Source of the DNA: an uncultured Pedobacter sp.
Lineage (GTDB): Bacteria > Bacteroidota > Bacteroidia > Sphingobacteriales > Sphingobacteriaceae
Assembly (NCBI RefSeq): GCF_913776295.1
Contig: NZ_CAJYOJ010000022.1
Location: 16,393 to 80,392, forward strand
Reading direction: 5' to 3'
DNA: 64,000 nt
Each line of letters starts with the position of its first letter. Position 1 is the stretch's first letter. This document shows, piece after piece, positions 35,629 through 45,855 of the stretch. The notes beneath the pieces were generated by a model. The model saw only the letters and a program-made list of their open reading frames with translations. It made no database searches and was not told where the DNA came from. The position numbers and the translations under genes are program-made.

Positions 35629-37563
35629 ATGGCTAAAAAACAAGTAGCAGAAAAAGAATTAGCAGCAAAAACAGCTGAACTTCAGGGAGAAGGCGGACGC
35701 CTGACTGAAAAAGAAACTATTGAATCAGAAGCTGATTCAGTTTCGATCGAATCGATCAAATCATCATTAGCAACACCAAGCGAAGATTTCGACTGGGATG
35801 CAGATGAAAAAGTTTTTGGTAACTACAATGAAGCAGACCGTAAAAAGTTTGAAGATATGTATGCCGGAACATTCAACCAGATCACTAAAGGTGAAATTAT
35901 CAGCGGTATCGTTGTTTCAATCAACAACAAAGATGTAGTATTAAACGTAGGTTTCAAATCAGACGGTTTGGTTTCTACTTCAGAATTCCGTGATACACCA
36001 GATCTAAAAATCGGCGATTCAGTTGACGTATTCGTTGAGGCACCAGAAGATGCTAACGGTCAATTGATCCTTTCACGCAAAAGAGCAAAAACCCAAAGAT
36101 CATGGGAAGCAATCAATGAGGCGCTTGAGAACGACAGAATCATCAACGGTTTCGTTAAGAGCCGTACAAAAGGTGGTTTGATTGTTGATATCATGGGCGT
36201 TGAGGCTTTCTTACCAGGATCTCAAATTGATATTAAACCTATCCGCGATTACGATGTATACGTGGGTAAAACAATGGAATTTAAAGTTGTTAAAATTAAC
36301 CATGAGTTTAAAAACGTAGTTGTTTCTCATAAAGTGTTAATTGAAGACGATTTGGAAAGCCAAAAAGTAGAGATCGTTTCTAAATTAGAAAAAGGTCAGG
36401 TATTGGAAGGTACTGTTAAAAACATTACTGATTTCGGTGTGTTCATCGATTTAGGCGGTGTTGACGGTTTACTTCACATTACTGACATTTCTTGGGGCCG
36501 CATAGAGCATCCAAAAGAAGTATTATCATTAGATGAAAAAATCAACGTGGTTGTTTTAGATTTCGATGATGAGAAAAAACGTATCGCTTTAGGCTTGAAA
36601 CAATTAACTCCACACCCTTGGGAAAACTTAAGTGCTGACATTCAGGTTGGTTCAAAAGTAAAAGGAAAAATCGTAACTGTTGCAGATTACGGTGCTTTCT
36701 TAGAAATCATCCCAGGTGTTGAAGGTTTAATCCACGTTTCGGAAATGAGCTGGTCGCAAAACTTAAGAAACCCGCAAGAGTTCTTAAAAGTTGGTGACGA
36801 GATCGAAGCTGAAGTATTAACTTTAGACAGAGACGAGCGCAAAATGAGCTTAGGTATTAAACAATTATCTAACGATCCATGGCAAGAAGTTGCTGCTAAA
36901 TTCCCGGTTGGAAGCAAGCACAAAGCAACTGTTAAAAACATGACTAACTTCGGTGTATTTGTTGAAATCGAAGAAGGTATCGATGGTTTAATCCACATCT
37001 CTGACTTATCATGGTCTAAAAAAGTTAACCACCCTAATGAATTTACTAAAGTTGGTGATGTATTAGACGTTGTTGTTTTAGAATTAGATGTTGATAACCG
37101 TAAATTAAGCTTAGGTCACAAACAACTGGAAGAAAACCCTTGGGATACTTTCGAAACGATTTTCACTTTAGATTCGGTTCACCAGGGTACTGTTGTTAAA
37201 GTAACTGATAAAGGTGCTGTTATTGCTTTACCTTATGGTGTAGAAGGTTTCGTACCAACTAAACACATGGTTAAAGAAGATGGTACTTCAGTTAAAGCTG
37301 AAGAAACCAATGACTTCAAAATCATTGAATTCAACAAAGAAGCAAAACGTATCGTAGTATCTCACGCCCGTATCTGGGAAGAGGTTAAAGCTGAGGCTGT
37401 AGCAGAAGAAAGAAATGCTAAGAAAAAAGAAGCTAAAGCTGCTGTAACTGCGGTTAAAAAAGTTAAAGATTCTGTAGAGAAATCTACTTTAGGAGACTTA
37501 GACGTATTGGCTCAATTGAAATCACAATTAGAAGGTGAAGAAAGCAAAGCTAAAAAAGGCTAG
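35629..37563 (+). CDS. rpsA: 30S ribosomal protein S1
   Basis: 644 residues with about six S1 RNA-binding repeats from residue 85 to 590. Clear copies include GTVKNITDFGVFIDLGGVDGLLHI, GKIVTVADYGAFLEIIPGVEGLIHVSEM and ATVKNMTNFGVFVEIEEGIDGLIHI. An acidic, low-complexity N-terminal extension of about 60 residues and a Lys/Ala/Glu-rich tail flank them. S1 binds mRNA on the small subunit and helps initiation. Single gene with its own promoter, a strong ribosome-binding site and a clear terminator. Codon use is strongly biased, as expected for high expression. Confidence 0.95.
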   Translation: MAKKQVAEKELAAKTAELQGEGGRLTEKETIESEADSVSIESIKSSLATPSEDFDWDADEKVFGNYNEADRKKFEDMYAGTFNQITKGEIISGIVVSINNKDVVLNVGFKSDGLVSTSEFRDTPDLKIGDSVDVFVEAPEDANGQLILSRKRAKTQRSWEAINEALENDRIINGFVKSRTKGGLIVDIMGVEAFLPGSQIDIKPIRDYDVYVGKTMEFKVVKINHEFKNVVVSHKVLIEDDLESQKVEIVSKLEKGQVLEGTVKNITDFGVFIDLGGVDGLLHITDISWGRIEHPKEVLSLDEKINVVVLDFDDEKKRIALGLKQLTPHPWENLSADIQVGSKVKGKIVTVADYGAFLEIIPGVEGLIHVSEMSWSQNLRNPQEFLKVGDEIEAEVLTLDRDERKMSLGIKQLSNDPWQEVAAKFPVGSKHKATVKNMTNFGVFVEIEEGIDGLIHISDLSWSKKVNHPNEFTKVGDVLDVVVLELDVDNRKLSLGHKQLEENPWDTFETIFTLDSVHQGTVVKVTDKGAVIALPYGVEGFVPTKHMVKEDGTSVKAEETNDFKIIEFNKEAKRIVVSHARIWEEVKAEAVAEERNAKKKEAKAAVTAVKKVKDSVEKSTLGDLDVLAQLKSQLEGEESKAKKG

Positions 37564-37584
37564 TTCTTTTTAACTGAATATTTA

Positions 37585-37616
37585 ATCCCGATAGCGAAAG
37601 TTATCGGGATTTTTTT
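37585..37616 (+). terminator. Terminator after rpsA
   Basis: AATCCCGATA and TATCGGGATT form a stem around GCGAAAGT, followed by a T8 run. Confidence 0.88.
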
Positions 37617-37722
37617 TGCGCCATCCTGTAAGGTTTTTGAAACCTCACAGGATTTTTTTTATCCTACAATCTATACCAAGTAGCCACGGAAACACGGAGT
37701 GCACGGATCTGATACTTAAGTG

Positions 37723-37838
37723 GTCATTGCGAGGAGGTACGACGAAGCAATCTTTCATATTGGCGATTCCTGCAAGAAAGATTGCTTCCCCGAAAGGTCG
37801 GGACAGGCTGTCGGCTGAAAAAGTCTCCTCGCAATGAC
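37723..37838. repeat. Long inverted repeat with GTCATTGCGAGGAG ends
   Basis: GTCATTGCGAGGAG at the left pairs with CTCCTCGCAATGAC at the right, and GAAGCAATCTTTC pairs with GAAAGATTGCTTC inside. It is a REP-like element in the 378-base gap between rpsA and the hexosaminidase gene. Frames on both strands that cover it are artefacts. Confidence 0.78.
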
Positions 37839-37941
37839 GAGTTTTTTTATTATGTAACATAAGTAATCCGTTCTGCTATCTTATTCCATACATCTCTCCT
37901 TTTATCACTACTTTTGAAATTGTAACCCAGCCTTTTTCATT

Positions 37942-39609
37942 ATGAGAAAAATTATCTTGTTGTTTCTGACCGTTATTTCGTTTAAACTTTCTGCACAGGA
38001 AATTAATATTATCCCACAGCCCGTACAATTGAAGACCAATCCGAATGAGCTGCCATTTAAAATAGATAGCACTACTGTATTATATTCAAACGATTCTTCT
38101 GCCACTGCATCGATAGAATTCCTACAAAACTATCTTAGTTTAAACTATAACTTCAAACTCAAAACAACTAGAATTCCGGATATAAACCGAACCAACGCTA
38201 TAAATTTGATACTAAGTGATAAAATTTCTAATCCAAAAGAATACATCTTAACGGTTACGAATAAAGCAATTATTATAGGCGGTAGATCTGACACAGCCAT
38301 CTTCCAAGGTATCCAAACCTTGATTCAGCTATTGCCAACTTCAAAACACTTTCCACTTCAAATTCCTGCGGTTTCTATAACCGACTATCCCCGCTTCGAC
38401 TACCGCGGCATGCACCTCGATGTAAGCCGTCATTTTTTTGATGTTGCCTTTGTAAAACAGTACATTGATTATTTAGCACTGCATAAAATGAACTATTTCC
38501 ACTGGCATTTAACTGATGATCATGGCTGGCGGATTGAAATCAAAAAGTATCCAAAACTAACCGAAGTTGGTGCCTGGCGCAATGGCAGTATTGTTGGCTT
38601 ATGGCCGGGAAAGGGAAATGAAAATATTAAATATCAGGTATTACCTAACGAAATTAAAATTACGCCAAAAGATGCCGTTATTAAAACGGATGGCATACGC
38701 CATGGTGGTTTTTATACCCAGAAACAGGTTAAAGAAGTGGTGGATTATGCGGCTAAACGTTACATCACCATTATTCCCGAAATTGAAATGCCAGCACACA
38801 GCATGGCTTTATTGGCGGCCTATCCTGAATTAGGTACTGAACCGAACAAAAAATATACAGTTGCCGAAACCTGGGGAATGATGAACAAATACAACAATGT
38901 ACTGCAGCCCTCCGACACTACTTTTAAGTTTTTAGAAAATGTTTTAACAGAGGTAATGGAATTATTCCCCTCTCCATATATCCACATTGGTGGCGATGAA
39001 GCTTCTAAAGTATGGTGGAAACAATCAGCTGTTTCTCAACGGATCATGAAATCCAATGGTTTAAAAACCGAGAGTGAACTGCAAAGTTATTTTATCCGCA
39101 GGATGGAGAAATTTGTAAACAGCAAAGGTAAAACCATTATTGGGTGGAACGAAATTTTACAGGGCGGCCTGGCACCAAATGCCGTGGTAATGAGCTGGCA
39201 GGGAGAGAAAGGAGGCATTGAGGCGGCCAGGCAAAATCATAAAGCCATCATGACGCCAGAAAATACCATGTATTTTAACCATAGGCAGTTCGTAAAAGAA
39301 GATAGCCTGGCTGCAAATAAGTTTTCGCCCCTGATTGATGTTTACAATTATGAACCCATACCTACTGAATTAAATGCCGAACAGGCAAAATACATTTGGG
39401 GTGCGCAGGGCTGTTTATGGACCGAATACATCACCACTCCTGCTAAAGTACAATATCAGCTTTTCCCAAGGTTAGATGCCCTGAGCGAAATTTTGTGGAG
39501 TCCGAAAGAAAAACGAAATTACCCGGATTTTCGGAAACGGCTTAAAGAACAGTTTAAGCGCTATGATTTAATGGGCATTACCTACTCGAAAAGGTATTTA
39601 GAAAATTAG
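37942..39609 (+). CDS. Beta-N-acetylhexosaminidase, glycoside hydrolase family 20
   Basis: 555 residues. Signal peptide ending at LSAQ (about 19-22), a GH20b N-terminal domain (about 25-150), then the catalytic barrel starting YPRFDYRGMHLDVSRHFF. HWHLTDDHGWRIEIKKYP and the acid/base pair D352-E353 in HIGGDEASKVWW are diagnostic; VVMSWQGEKGG and the late GAQGCLWTEYI close the active site. It removes terminal GlcNAc or GalNAc from glycans or chitin oligomers in the periplasm or outside. The stop overlaps that of the convergent AraC gene by 4 bases. Confidence 0.93.
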   Translation: MRKIILLFLTVISFKLSAQEINIIPQPVQLKTNPNELPFKIDSTTVLYSNDSSATASIEFLQNYLSLNYNFKLKTTRIPDINRTNAINLILSDKISNPKEYILTVTNKAIIIGGRSDTAIFQGIQTLIQLLPTSKHFPLQIPAVSITDYPRFDYRGMHLDVSRHFFDVAFVKQYIDYLALHKMNYFHWHLTDDHGWRIEIKKYPKLTEVGAWRNGSIVGLWPGKGNENIKYQVLPNEIKITPKDAVIKTDGIRHGGFYTQKQVKEVVDYAAKRYITIIPEIEMPAHSMALLAAYPELGTEPNKKYTVAETWGMMNKYNNVLQPSDTTFKFLENVLTEVMELFPSPYIHIGGDEASKVWWKQSAVSQRIMKSNGLKTESELQSYFIRRMEKFVNSKGKTIIGWNEILQGGLAPNAVVMSWQGEKGGIEAARQNHKAIMTPENTMYFNHRQFVKEDSLAANKFSPLIDVYNYEPIPTELNAEQAKYIWGAQGCLWTEYITTPAKVQYQLFPRLDALSEILWSPKEKRNYPDFRKRLKEQFKRYDLMGITYSKRYLEN

Positions 39610-40532
39610 TGGATGATCTGTTTTGCCAACTGTACCTGATAAGTGCCAGGTGTGATCCCCACAATCTTTTTAAATGCCCTGATAAAATAATTCGCATCGT
39701 TAAAACCGAGTTCATAACTTATCGAAGCCACTTTTGCACCGGGCCGGGTAAGCAAGGTTTTGGCTTTGTTAATTTTTTCAGCCAGGATAAAATCATTAGG
39801 ACTAATCCCCAATTCGCGTTTAAATAACCGATAAAAGGTTGCCTTGCTCATACAAGCCTTATCGCTCAGGCTATTGATGCTGATTTTTTCGTTCAGGTTA
39901 GCCTTAATGTAATTCAGCACAAAGGCCAATGGATTTTGATTGATGTTATAACCTTCGTCGCTGATGGTTTTAAGATTTTGAGTCTGCATAATGCGCACCA
40001 GCAATTCTTTCAAGGTTAAATCGGCCAGTACATCTTTTTCCTTGCTACGTTCGGAACAAATTCGGATGACCTTATTAATGAGGTAGGCAATTTCTTCATT
40101 GTTGTAAAAGTGGTACTCATCATAATTCAATAACCACTTTTCATTACTTCCCTCCTTTGGGAAAAACTCGTTTAAATAAGCAATCGTTTTTTGGATCTGT
40201 TCCTGATCAATAGCCAGGGCAATACATTGCGTAGGATTTTGATTGGTAGCTTCCGGAAAATCAATTTCCATGGTAACCGACGGAGGAACAATAACCGTCT
40301 GCCCGGGAAAATAATCAAATCCCGCTTTATCAAACAGGTGCATTACTTTTTTCCCTCTCAGCATACTCGTAATCACAAAATCATTAAAAGTAAGGGGAAC
40401 CTTATAAGATTGGGTATAGGTTTCGAAAACATTTAATTCACAACGCTCCAAAGTATAAGAGGTCCTGTTCTCAACCAGTGTCTGTAAAGTTTCCGTGGTA
40501 CTGAGTTTTACCTGATTTAATGTATGTTGCAT
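39606..40532 (-). CDS. AraC-family transcriptional regulator
   Basis: 308 residues. An N-terminal cupin-like sensing half (about 1-190) is followed by two helix-turn-helix motifs (about 205-305): SINSLSDKACMSKATFYRLFKRELGISPNDFI and VASISYELGFNDANYFIRAFKKIVGITPGTYQ. It is divergent from an aldehyde dehydrogenase gene across 332 bases, so it probably activates that gene in response to an alcohol, aldehyde or related compound. It has its own -7 box 38-45 bases upstream. Confidence 0.88.
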   Translation of the reverse strand: MQHTLNQVKLSTTETLQTLVENRTSYTLERCELNVFETYTQSYKVPLTFNDFVITSMLRGKKVMHLFDKAGFDYFPGQTVIVPPSVTMEIDFPEATNQNPTQCIALAIDQEQIQKTIAYLNEFFPKEGSNEKWLLNYDEYHFYNNEEIAYLINKVIRICSERSKEKDVLADLTLKELLVRIMQTQNLKTISDEGYNINQNPLAFVLNYIKANLNEKISINSLSDKACMSKATFYRLFKRELGISPNDFILAEKINKAKTLLTRPGAKVASISYELGFNDANYFIRAFKKIVGITPGTYQVQLAKQIIH

Positions 40533-40864
40533 AAACCGATATAATTTGGTTAGACTTAATTACTATAACCAAATATAATGATTTCTAACTTTCAAATCAG
40601 TCATTCGAAAACCCTGTTATCAGGCAACATAATATTATTTCCACTGGCTGAACCGTGAAGCAGCTAGCGTTATAAAATGGTTACAAAACCTGAAACAATA
40701 ATGCTATCGATTGATCCGATTATCCTATCTGTACCAGGTCATTTGCCTTTAGGTTTGTATTAACCAAATCTTATTACCGTAAAATCATGATGAGCCATAC
40801 CATTAAAAATTCTATGTCAAACCTGCTCAGAATGGTTTTTAAAATTTAATCATCAATAATAATT
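40533..40864. promoter_or_regulatory. Divergent control region between AraC gene and aldehyde dehydrogenase gene
   Basis: The region holds TATATTTG on the minus strand at 40570-40577 for the AraC gene and TAGGTTTG at 40750-40757 as a weaker candidate for the dehydrogenase. No obvious direct-repeat operator could be picked out by eye. Confidence 0.4.
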
Positions 40865-42370
40865 ATGGAAAATTTAATTGAGAAACCTTCTTTCAAATCC
40901 CACTACGATAACTATATCGGAGGGAAGTTTGTAGCGCCGGTAAAAGGTGCGTATTTCGATAATATATCACCCATTGACGGTAAAGTTTTTACCAGGGCGG
41001 CCCATTCTACCAAAGAAGATTTAGAATTAGCCGTTGATGCTGCGCATGAGGCCTTTAAAACATGGAGCAAAACCTCTTCTACCGAAAGAAGCATCATCTT
41101 GAATAAGATTGCACAACGGATGGAGGATAACCTCGAATACCTGGCCACTGTCGAAACCATCGACAACGGAAAAGCGGTTAGGGAAACTTTAGCTGCTGAT
41201 TTACCGCTTGGTATAGATCATTTCAGGTATTTTGCCGGTGTGATCCGTGCAGAAGAGGGTTCGTTGTCGGAACTTGATCAAAATACAGTGTCGTTAATCG
41301 TACATGAGCCGATTGGCGTAGTGGCACAAATAATCCCATGGAATTTTCCTCTGTTAATGGGTATCTGGAAACTGGCTCCTGCCCTGGCCGCAGGCAACTG
41401 TGTGGTATTGAAACCGGCAGAAAGCACCCCCATTTCGATTATGGTTTTAATGGAACTGATTGGTGATTTACTTCCTCCGGGTGTGGTTAATGTGGTAAAT
41501 GGCTTCGGTTCAGAACTTGGCCGGGCATTGGTTACTAATCCTAAAATTTCTAAAGCGGCATTTACCGGTTCTACCCCTACCGGAAGATTGGTGATGCAAT
41601 ATGCAACTGAAAATATCATCCCCGTTACACTGGAACTTGGTGGAAAATCGCCAAATATCTTTTTTAACTCGGTAATGGCAGAAGATGATGCCTTTTTAGA
41701 TAAAGCAGTAGAAGGTGCGGTGATGTTTGCCTTAAACCAGGGCGAAATCTGCACCTGTCCCTCGCGTTTACTAATTCAGGAAGATATTTACGAAAAATTC
41801 ATTGCCAAAGTAATCGAAAGAACCGAAGCCATAAAAACTGGCAATCCGCTGGATAGAACGGTGATGATGGGAGCGCAGGCTTCGAAAATCCAATATGAAA
41901 AAATTGCACAATACATTAAACTCGGTAAAGAAGAGGGTGCAGAAGTATTAACCGGTGGAGGGGTAAATGAACTACCTGGCGATTTGGGCAGTGGTTATTA
42001 TATTAAGCCAACCATTTTTAAAGGCCATAATAAAATGCGGATTTTCCAGGAGGAGATTTTCGGTCCGGTATTGGCCTTAACGACCTTTAAAACCGTTGAA
42101 GAAGCCATCGAAATTGCAAACGACACCTTATATGGTTTAGGTGCAGGCGTATGGACGCGCGATGCCCATGAACTTTACCAGGTACCGCGTGCTATCCAGG
42201 CAGGACGGGTGTGGGTGAACCAATATCATGCTTACCCTGCAGGCGCTCCTTTTGGCGGCTACAAACAATCAGGTGTAGGCAGGGAAAACCATAAAATGAT
42301 GCTTGGGCATTACCGCCAGACTAAAAACATGCTGATTTCTTACGATAAAAACAAATTGGGTTTCTTTTAA
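40865..42370 (+). CDS. Aldehyde dehydrogenase, ExaC/AcoD type
   Basis: 501 residues. NAD-dependent aldehyde dehydrogenase with [36 protein letters not shown] (general base E257) and [11 protein letters not shown] (nucleophile C296), ending [19 protein letters not shown]. The ICTCPS form of the active-site loop is characteristic of acetaldehyde dehydrogenases of the ExaC group. It oxidises acetaldehyde or other short aldehydes to acids. A DUF779 gene follows after 199 bases and an AraC regulator is divergent, the usual setting for this enzyme. Confidence 0.92.
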   Translation: MENLIEKPSFKSHYDNYIGGKFVAPVKGAYFDNISPIDGKVFTRAAHSTKEDLELAVDAAHEAFKTWSKTSSTERSIILNKIAQRMEDNLEYLATVETIDNGKAVRETLAADLPLGIDHFRYFAGVIRAEEGSLSELDQNTVSLIVHEPIGVVAQIIPWNFPLLMGIWKLAPALAAGNCVVLKPAESTPISIMVLMELIGDLLPPGVVNVVNGFGSELGRALVTNPKISKAAFTGSTPTGRLVMQYATENIIPVTLELGGKSPNIFFNSVMAEDDAFLDKAVEGAVMFALNQGEICTCPSRLLIQEDIYEKFIAKVIERTEAIKTGNPLDRTVMMGAQASKIQYEKIAQYIKLGKEEGAEVLTGGGVNELPGDLGSGYYIKPTIFKGHNKMRIFQEEIFGPVLALTTFKTVEEAIEIANDTLYGLGAGVWTRDAHELYQVPRAIQAGRVWVNQYHAYPAGAPFGGYKQSGVGRENHKMMLGHYRQTKNMLISYDKNKLGFF

Positions 42371-42569
42371 TTGGATCATAGTTGGTGGTTTATTAAATTG
42401 TACACAAGATCATAGTTGATGGTTTGTTAGTTCATAGCCTATCCGTTTATTACAATGGCTTGCAAATTAAAAGACATGCGATAAGCACCACGACTATCAG
42501 CTACCTGATCATTAACCGTCAACCTTAAAAAATCTTTTCTTCTGAAAATCCATTATTAATATTAACATC

Positions 42570-42944
42570 ATGGTAGCCCGAATAGACAGTACAGAAAAAG
42601 CCAAAGAATTGATTGCAGTACTTAAAGAAAAGCATGGTGAACTCATGTTTTACCAGGCCGGCGGATGTTGCGAAGGCACTCAGCCACAATGTTTTGAAAA
42701 AGGTGGTTATTACCTCCGGATGCGTGATGTTTGTTTGGGTGAAGTAGAAGGCTGCGAATTTTGGGTAGACAGGGATCTTTTTGAATACTGGAAATTTTCG
42801 CACTTTACGCTAGATGTGCTCGATGGTTTCGGCGTAGGTGGTTTTTCTGTGGAAACTCCGATGCAAAAAACCTTTAAAATCCATTATCGCTTATTCTCTG
42901 AAGAAGAATTAGAAAATTTAACTTCGGTTAAAACAGCCGAGTAA
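42570..42944 (+). CDS. DUF779-family protein
   Basis: 124 residues. HGELMFYQAGGCCEGTQPQCF near the start, with three Cys, and VYLGEVEGCEFWVD-like and FWVDRDLFEYWKFSHFTLDVLDG segments place it in DUF779. The family is almost always next to an aldehyde or alcohol dehydrogenase and is suspected to help that enzyme or its substrate handling; the mechanism is unknown. The Cys cluster (GGCCEG) could bind a metal. Soluble. A terminator follows. Confidence 0.88.
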   Translation: MVARIDSTEKAKELIAVLKEKHGELMFYQAGGCCEGTQPQCFEKGGYYLRMRDVCLGEVEGCEFWVDRDLFEYWKFSHFTLDVLDGFGVGGFSVETPMQKTFKIHYRLFSEEELENLTSVKTAE

Positions 42945-42967
42945 GTTTTGTATATTTGGTAAACACA

Positions 42968-43001
42968 AGTCAGCCCGGGTTAATCCGGCTGACTTTTTTT
43001 G
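42968..43001 (+). terminator. Terminator after the DUF779 gene
   Basis: AGTCAGCC and GGCTGACT form the stem with CGG/CCG extending inward, followed by a T7 run. Confidence 0.85.
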
Positions 43002-43084
43002 TTGACTGTTCAGTCATGCTGATTTAGGCCAGCATCTTTCCTGTTTCTAAAAATTTATGCAATCTTTGCATTCAAAACAAAATT

Positions 43085-43291
43085 ATGCGTAAACTATTTG
43101 CTGTCCTCTCTACCATCATCACGCTATTTGCCATTAAAGAGGCCGTGTATGTTTTTATTTCTCAGGAAGCAGACGTGGTTAAACAGCGCCCGATCCTGAT
43201 TGTCATTTCATTGAGTATCTGTATTCCACTAATTGTGTTATCGCTGTGGCTGTGGTCGCCGCGTGGAAATAAAAACGATCAATCAAATTAA
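43085..43291 (+). CDS. Small two-helix membrane protein of unknown function
   Basis: 68 residues with two hydrophobic segments (about 5-26 and 37-57) and a charged tail RGNKNDQSN. No family recognised. Its end overlaps the stop of the convergent DCC gene by 4 bases. Small size makes it less certain, but codon use and the two clean helices support it. Confidence 0.55.
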   Translation: MRKLFAVLSTIITLFAIKEAVYVFISQEADVVKQRPILIVISLSICIPLIVLSLWLWSPRGNKNDQSN

Positions 43292-43689
43292 GCAATAAAC
43301 TTACTTTTCAATTCGGGCGTTGGCACCCAGCAACTCTCCTGCTTTCCCCACCACTTGTAACGGTTTTTAGCTATCCCGTCGTAAACCCAGTCGCGAATGA
43401 ATTTGGGAACGATAATAAATGTATAAAGCAAGGGGATTAATCCATTCAGTTTGCGGGCCACGCGAAGTGCCGCTGATGATTTGGTATAGAGCTTTTCATC
43501 CTCCAGCAACAGGATGGTATTCAATTTTTCAGGATCTGCATTAAATTTTGGCAGGATTTCTTTGGCATAATCACCTTGTAACGCCGAAAATTTGAATTGG
43601 TTCTTTTGATCATGCGCGATGACAAACTGTACGGACGAATTGCATAAATTACAAATGCCATCAAAAAAGATTACAGGTTGTCGGATCAT
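43288..43689 (-). CDS. Thiol-disulfide oxidoreductase, DCC family (DUF393)
   Basis: 133 residues. It starts with VIFFDGICNLCNSSVQFVIAHD, the Asp-Cys-Cys motif (D10, C13, C16) that names the family, and continues with FKFSALQGDYA and KSSAALRVARKLNG. The predicted role is disulfide exchange by a thioredoxin-like fold; the substrate is unknown. Probably cytoplasmic, with one amphipathic or membrane-touching helix near GLIPLLYTFIIVPKF. Single gene. Confidence 0.88.
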   Translation of the reverse strand: MIRQPVIFFDGICNLCNSSVQFVIAHDQKNQFKFSALQGDYAKEILPKFNADPEKLNTILLLEDEKLYTKSSAALRVARKLNGLIPLLYTFIIVPKFIRDWVYDGIAKNRYKWWGKQESCWVPTPELKSKFIA

Positions 43690-43935
43690 AGACTATAAAA
43701 ATAATGTTTTAAACGCAAAAACGGCTTTAATTCCAATCAAAATTAAGCAAAAAGCAGAAAGGTTAAAGATTAAAGCACGTTATCCTGGGTTGGAATAATT
43801 TTCGCCCCTTTTGGCATTTTATTATTTCCATCCACGTAAATTTATTTTTCTCTCTTACTTTTTGACAACGAACAATTTAGCTTCAGAATCGTTAAAACAA
43901 TCAATGTTCAACTTTCTAAGCTTAAAACATTTTTA

Positions 43936-43943
43936 TATATTTG
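43936..43943 (+). promoter_or_regulatory. -7 box of pyrR
   Basis: TATATTTG matches the consensus. An in-frame TTG at 43941 lies inside it, so translation begins at the ATG at 43959. Confidence 0.55.
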
Positions 43944-43958
43944 CCCAATCCTTCTTCA

Positions 43959-44513
43959 ATGCAAAAGAAAACACTTCTTGACGGACAAAAAATTCAGATT
44001 ACAATTAAGAGGCTCTGCCATCAATTAATTGAAAACCACGACGATTTCGCAAATACCGTTTTAATTGGCATACAGCCAAGGGGTATTTTTTTGGCTGACC
44101 GCATTCATCAGGATCTTCAACAGATCTTAAAAAACAAGAAAATTTTAAAGGGAAACCTTGACATTACTTTCTTCAGAGATGATTTCAGACGAAAAGACGG
44201 GCTGGTTACCGCCAGCAGTAATTCGATGGATTTCATTATTGAAGGTAAAAAAGTGATCCTGATTGATGATGTACTTTGGACGGGCAGAACCATTAGAGCA
44301 GCGCTCGACGCCCTGCTTGCTTATGGCCGCCCTGAGAAGGTGGAGCTTTTGGTTTTAATAGACCGAAGGTTTAGCAGACACTTACCTATCGAACCTGATT
44401 ATATTGGCCATCAGGTAGACAGCTTAAATTCGCAACAGGTAAAAGTAACCTGGGCCAGCGAAGGCAGTGAAGATAAAGTGATTTTAATATCTGAACCACC
44501 CTCTACAAAATGA
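43959..44513 (+). CDS. pyrR: PyrR-type phosphoribosyltransferase
   Basis: 184 residues from the ATG at 43959. GIQPRGIFLADRI is the PyrR-specific loop and VILIDDVLWTGRTIRAALDAL is the PRPP-binding motif. PyrR regulates pyrimidine genes by binding mRNA in response to UMP and often has uracil phosphoribosyltransferase activity. pyrB follows after 93 bases, which fits regulation of that gene. I could not identify the PyrR-binding loop in the 93-base spacer. Confidence 0.88.
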   Translation: MQKKTLLDGQKIQITIKRLCHQLIENHDDFANTVLIGIQPRGIFLADRIHQDLQQILKNKKILKGNLDITFFRDDFRRKDGLVTASSNSMDFIIEGKKVILIDDVLWTGRTIRAALDALLAYGRPEKVELLVLIDRRFSRHLPIEPDYIGHQVDSLNSQQVKVTWASEGSEDKVILISEPPSTK

Positions 44514-44606
44514 GGCTAAATACCTTCTAAAAAGATTATTTTGACATAGAAGCTCTATCTGGCAATTAAACGATCTATTAAAACAGACAAAAACAATAAA
44601 TAGAAA

Positions 44607-45536
44607 ATGGCAGCAGAAAAACTATCAACCCGACATCTTTTAGGCATTAAAGATATTAACCGGAATGATATCGAATTGATTTTCGAAACTGCAGATAATT
44701 TCAAGGAAGTAATTAACCGACCAATCAAAAAGGTTCCTTCACTTCGTGATATTACGATTGCCAATATCTTTTTCGAAAACTCTACCCGTACAAAACTTTC
44801 TTTCGAACTTGCTGAAAAGCGACTTTCGGCTGATGTAATTAATTTTGCAGCTTCCTCATCGTCGGTAAGCAAAGGCGAAACCCTGATTGACACGGTAAAT
44901 AACATCCTGTCAATGAAGGTTGATATGGTAGTAATGCGTCATCCTTATGCCGGGGCAGGTCAGTTTTTAAGTAAACATGTAAAAGCGCAGATTGTAAATG
45001 CAGGAGACGGGGCGCACGAACACCCTACCCAGGCCTTACTTGATGCTTTCTCCATCCGTCAGAAATTAGGCGATGTTGCGGGTAAAAAAATAGTTATTGT
45101 AGGCGATATCCTGCACTCCCGTGTAGCCATATCCAACATTCTCTGCCTGCAACGCCTGGGTGCGGAGGTGATGGTTTGCGGTCCTACCACTTTAATTCCG
45201 AAACACATCCACCAATTGGGTGTAAAAGTTGAACATAATTTAATCAAAGCACTGAACTGGTGTGATGTAGCCAACATGTTACGTATCCAGTTAGAGCGTC
45301 AGGACATTAAATATTTCCCATCTTTAAGGGAATATGCCATGATGTACGGCTTAAATAAACAGATCTTAGATAATCTAGATAAAGAAATCATCGTGATGCA
45401 CCCTGGTCCGATAAACAGAGGTGTAGAGATTACCAGCGATGTGGCCGACAGCAAACAATCGATCATTTTAGAACAGGTAGAAAACGGAGTAGCCGTGAGA
45501 ATGGCCGTGCTTTATTTGTTAGCCAGTCAGGGGTAG
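44607..45536 (+). CDS. pyrB: Aspartate carbamoyltransferase catalytic subunit
   Basis: 309 residues. Carbamoyl phosphate-binding FFENSTRTKLSFELAEKRL, the loop SSSSVSKGETLIDT, VMRHPYAGAGQ, GDGAHEHPTQALLDAF, and MHPGPINRGVEI are all present. It joins carbamoyl phosphate and aspartate in the second step of pyrimidine synthesis. No pyrI regulatory subunit is next to it, so it probably acts as a trimer controlled through pyrR. Confidence 0.95.
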   Translation: MAAEKLSTRHLLGIKDINRNDIELIFETADNFKEVINRPIKKVPSLRDITIANIFFENSTRTKLSFELAEKRLSADVINFAASSSSVSKGETLIDTVNNILSMKVDMVVMRHPYAGAGQFLSKHVKAQIVNAGDGAHEHPTQALLDAFSIRQKLGDVAGKKIVIVGDILHSRVAISNILCLQRLGAEVMVCGPTTLIPKHIHQLGVKVEHNLIKALNWCDVANMLRIQLERQDIKYFPSLREYAMMYGLNKQILDNLDKEIIVMHPGPINRGVEITSDVADSKQSIILEQVENGVAVRMAVLYLLASQG

Positions 45537-45855
45537 TGTTAGTTCAGTATTCGATTTGTAAATAGTTCATTAGTGCAGGAGGGCATAGTATAGCACGCCG
45601 CAGAAAGTTCAATTAGTATCTAGTTATGCATCAGCTATACTAAAACTAATGTCGAATGAACCTCCACCGAACGCAGTAGCACCAATGACCATTGAACAAA
45701 TGGCCAATGAACCCTTCAACTTTTCCACATTCCGCCAGCCCTTAATACCAAACCAAAAATCCTGTCGTTAATTTGTGTTATTAACAGATGTTAATTACTT
45801 CTGTTGATAAGCTTTGATACTATTTCTAATTTAGTACCAACCATATTTGAAACCC
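45537..45855. other. Gap before the envelope operon
   Basis: 319 bases with scattered TTAGTTCA/GTTCATTAG words and no ORF. No exact TANNTTTG box; CATATTTG at 45843-45849 overlaps the start region and is one base off. Confidence 0.4.

Noticed and set aside
37616..37860. ORFs on both strands after rpsA
   Set aside because: They cover the long inverted repeat at 37723-37838.
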